From the NCBI RefSeq assembly GCF_000686845.1, contig NZ_JMLS01000003.1, positions 124,001-188,000 of the forward strand: a stretch of 64,000 bases of DNA, written 5' to 3'. How positions within the stretch are numbered: position 1 is the stretch's first letter; every line of letters starts with the position of its first letter. Positions 62,795 to 64,000 of the stretch are shown here, piece by piece. Below the pieces are notes generated by a model. That model saw only the letters and a list, made by a program, of their open reading frames with translations. It had not been told where the DNA came from and searched no databases. A program made the position numbers and the translations under genes. Source of the DNA: Paenibacillus sp. UNC451MF. GTDB taxonomy: Bacteria > Bacillota > Bacilli > Paenibacillales > NBRC-103111.

Positions 62795-64000
62795 ACGATC
62801 AAGTCATCGCTACCTATTGGATAGAGACGGCCTTTACCTTGGACAAAGCCAGTGAAATCATTGTAAGCGAGCAATCCACCGGTACCTTTATGCCTTTGGC
62901 CAATGAAACGGAGAGTCTGAAAGAGAGGCATCGCGCTCGGATTTTGTCTATACAACCGTTGGAGAGCTCGCCTTTCCCAGCACTACCTGGGGCTAAAGTT
63001 CCAGTTGGCAGCAAAGGCTTGTATCATCGCGGTATAGTTAAGATTGCTTTTCCATATGACAATATCGGTCCTTCCATCCCGAATTTGTTAGCTACTGTGG
63101 CAGGCAACTTGTATGAGTTGGAAGAATTGTCGGGGATACGACTGATTGATCTAGAACTTCCTTCATCATTTCGAGACAGGTATGAAGGGCCAAGATTCGG
63201 TATTGCGGGTACTAGAGAGCTTACAGGCGTATATGGGAGACCTGTTATCGGCACTATTATTAAACCGAATATCGGATTACCGACAGAGCAACTAAGAGAA
63301 ATCGTTCGAGAGTTAGCTTTGTCAGGAATCGATTTTATAAAAGATGATGAAGTCCATGGCAATCCGACTTATGCGCCGTTATCCGAGAGGGTCAAAGCTG
63401 CCATGGAGGAAATTGAACGCGCTGCGGATCGGACCGGCAAAAAAACCATGTATGCCTTTAACATTACGGATGATATCGATCAGATGCTTCGCCATCTGGA
63501 AACCGTTGTACAGTATGGGGGTAACTGCGTCATGGTGAGCATTAACAGTGTTGGTTTTGCAGGGGTAGCTCACTTACGGAAGCATGCTCCAGTGTGCATC
63601 CACGGACATCGTAACCAATGGGGGATGATGTCGCGCTACCCGTATCTGGGCATGTCATTTTCGGCATATCAAAAGCTGTGCCGGTTGAGCGGGGTGGATC
63701 ATCTTCATGTGAATGGACTTAACAATAAGTTTTATGAAGATAATGCTTCTGTCATCCAGGGTGTGCAGCAGTGCTTAACACCCATGTTTGAGGCGAACGA
63801 TACAGCACTCCCAGTATTATCATCAAAACAATGGGCTGGCTCCGCTCCTGAAACATATCGAGAAATGAAGACTGTTGATTTGATAAATATAGCCGGCGGA
63901 GGGATTCATGGACACCCAGGCGGATTTGGTGCCGGCTTCCGCAGCTTTGTTCAGGGCTGGGAAGCAACACTTGCCGGTATTCCATTGGAAGAATATGGAC
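62791..64000 (+). CDS. RuBisCO-like protein (large-subunit form), 3'-partial
   Basis: The frame is open from the GTG at 62791 to the window end (403 codons visible). RuBisCO active-site positions are largely kept. GTIIKPNIGL matches Lys175 (Lys177 is Asn). DFIKDDE matches carbamylated Lys201, Asp203 and Glu204. DHLHVNG matches His327, with a Lys seven residues after that His (NNKF) at the Lys334 position. GGGIHGHPGG is the phosphate-binding end. The loop-6 surroundings differ from true RuBisCO, so this is a RuBisCO-like protein such as the 3-oxo-isoapionate-4-phosphate decarboxylase/transcarboxylase group of apionate catabolism. That subgroup assignment is inference. Confidence 0.85.
   Translation, partial: MNDQVIATYWIETAFTLDKASEIIVSEQSTGTFMPLANETESLKERHRARILSIQPLESSPFPALPGAKVPVGSKGLYHRGIVKIAFPYDNIGPSIPNLLATVAGNLYELEELSGIRLIDLELPSSFRDRYEGPRFGIAGTRELTGVYGRPVIGTIIKPNIGLPTEQLREIVRELALSGIDFIKDDEVHGNPTYAPLSERVKAAMEEIERAADRTGKKTMYAFNITDDIDQMLRHLETVVQYGGNCVMVSINSVGFAGVAHLRKHAPVCIHGHRNQWGMMSRYPYLGMSFSAYQKLCRLSGVDHLHVNGLNNKFYEDNASVIQGVQQCLTPMFEANDTALPVLSSKQWAGSAPETYREMKTVDLINIAGGGIHGHPGGFGAGFRSFVQGWEATLAGIPLEEYG

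Overview
The window looks like a chromosomal carbohydrate-utilisation island of a Gram-positive Paenibacillaceae-type Bacillota (Paenibacillus or a close relative). The reasons are AGGAGG-type ribosome binding sites with ATG/GTG/TTG starts, lipobox lipoproteins, S-layer-homology (SLH) proteins, CUT1 sugar ABC transporters served by one MsmX/UgpC-type ATPase, an AraC regulator, and a dense set of glycoside hydrolases. Every supported gene lies on the + strand, many with 4-nt ATGA/GTGA overlaps, so the region is a series of long polycistronic units. The organism assignment is inference; no 16S or housekeeping marker is present.

Layout. (1) 1-4200: the end of an (alpha/alpha)6 glycosidase, a BNR/Asp-box sialidase-like propeller protein, an AraC regulator and an alpha/beta-hydrolase esterase. 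(2) 4205-15750: the shared sugar-import ATPase with a CcpA-type cre site upstream, a giant solute-binding protein carrying extra N-terminal modules, two permeases, two tandem DUF5060/apiosidase-like TIM-barrel proteins and a GH95 fucosidase/galactosidase. (3) 15751-16131: a gene-free stretch that is a 278-bp imperfect fold-back palindrome. (4) 16132-33486: Gfo/Idh dehydrogenase, sugar isomerase/epimerase, an unrecognised protein, four 42-bp tandem repeats, GH2, an unrecognised probable toroid enzyme, LacZ-type GH2, GH42 and a GH106-like enzyme. (5) 33532-58626: an envelope module. It holds an NHL-YIP1 membrane protein, a DUF5696 protein, a second CUT1 permease pair, three short lipoproteins of one domain family, a fourth on a long Pro/Ala/Glu linker, three near-identical solute-binding lipoproteins, an SLH protein ending in that same domain, a membrane-fusion lipoprotein with an FtsX/MacB-type permease, a GH127 enzyme and a 1060-aa SLH-like surface protein. 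(6) 58774-64000: a Gfo/Idh dehydrogenase with a Cys cluster, a double alpha/beta hydrolase, an Asp/Glu-racemase-family protein and a RuBisCO-like protein cut by the window end.

Working model (inference). The enzyme set (GH95, GH127, GH106-like, GH2, GH42, apiosidase-like, esterases) fits a branched, acylated plant polysaccharide such as pectin or rhamnogalacturonan side chains. Oligosaccharides would be captured at the surface, imported by two CUT1 systems sharing one ATPase, trimmed by mostly signal-less hydrolases, and their unusual sugars oxidised or isomerised and perhaps decarboxylated by the RuBisCO-like protein.

The least expected features are a promoter architecture shared by four envelope units (paired CCTATA boxes 21-22 bp apart, then TTTCRTANTA at fixed distance), and one extracellular domain placed on anchors that would put it at different depths of the wall.
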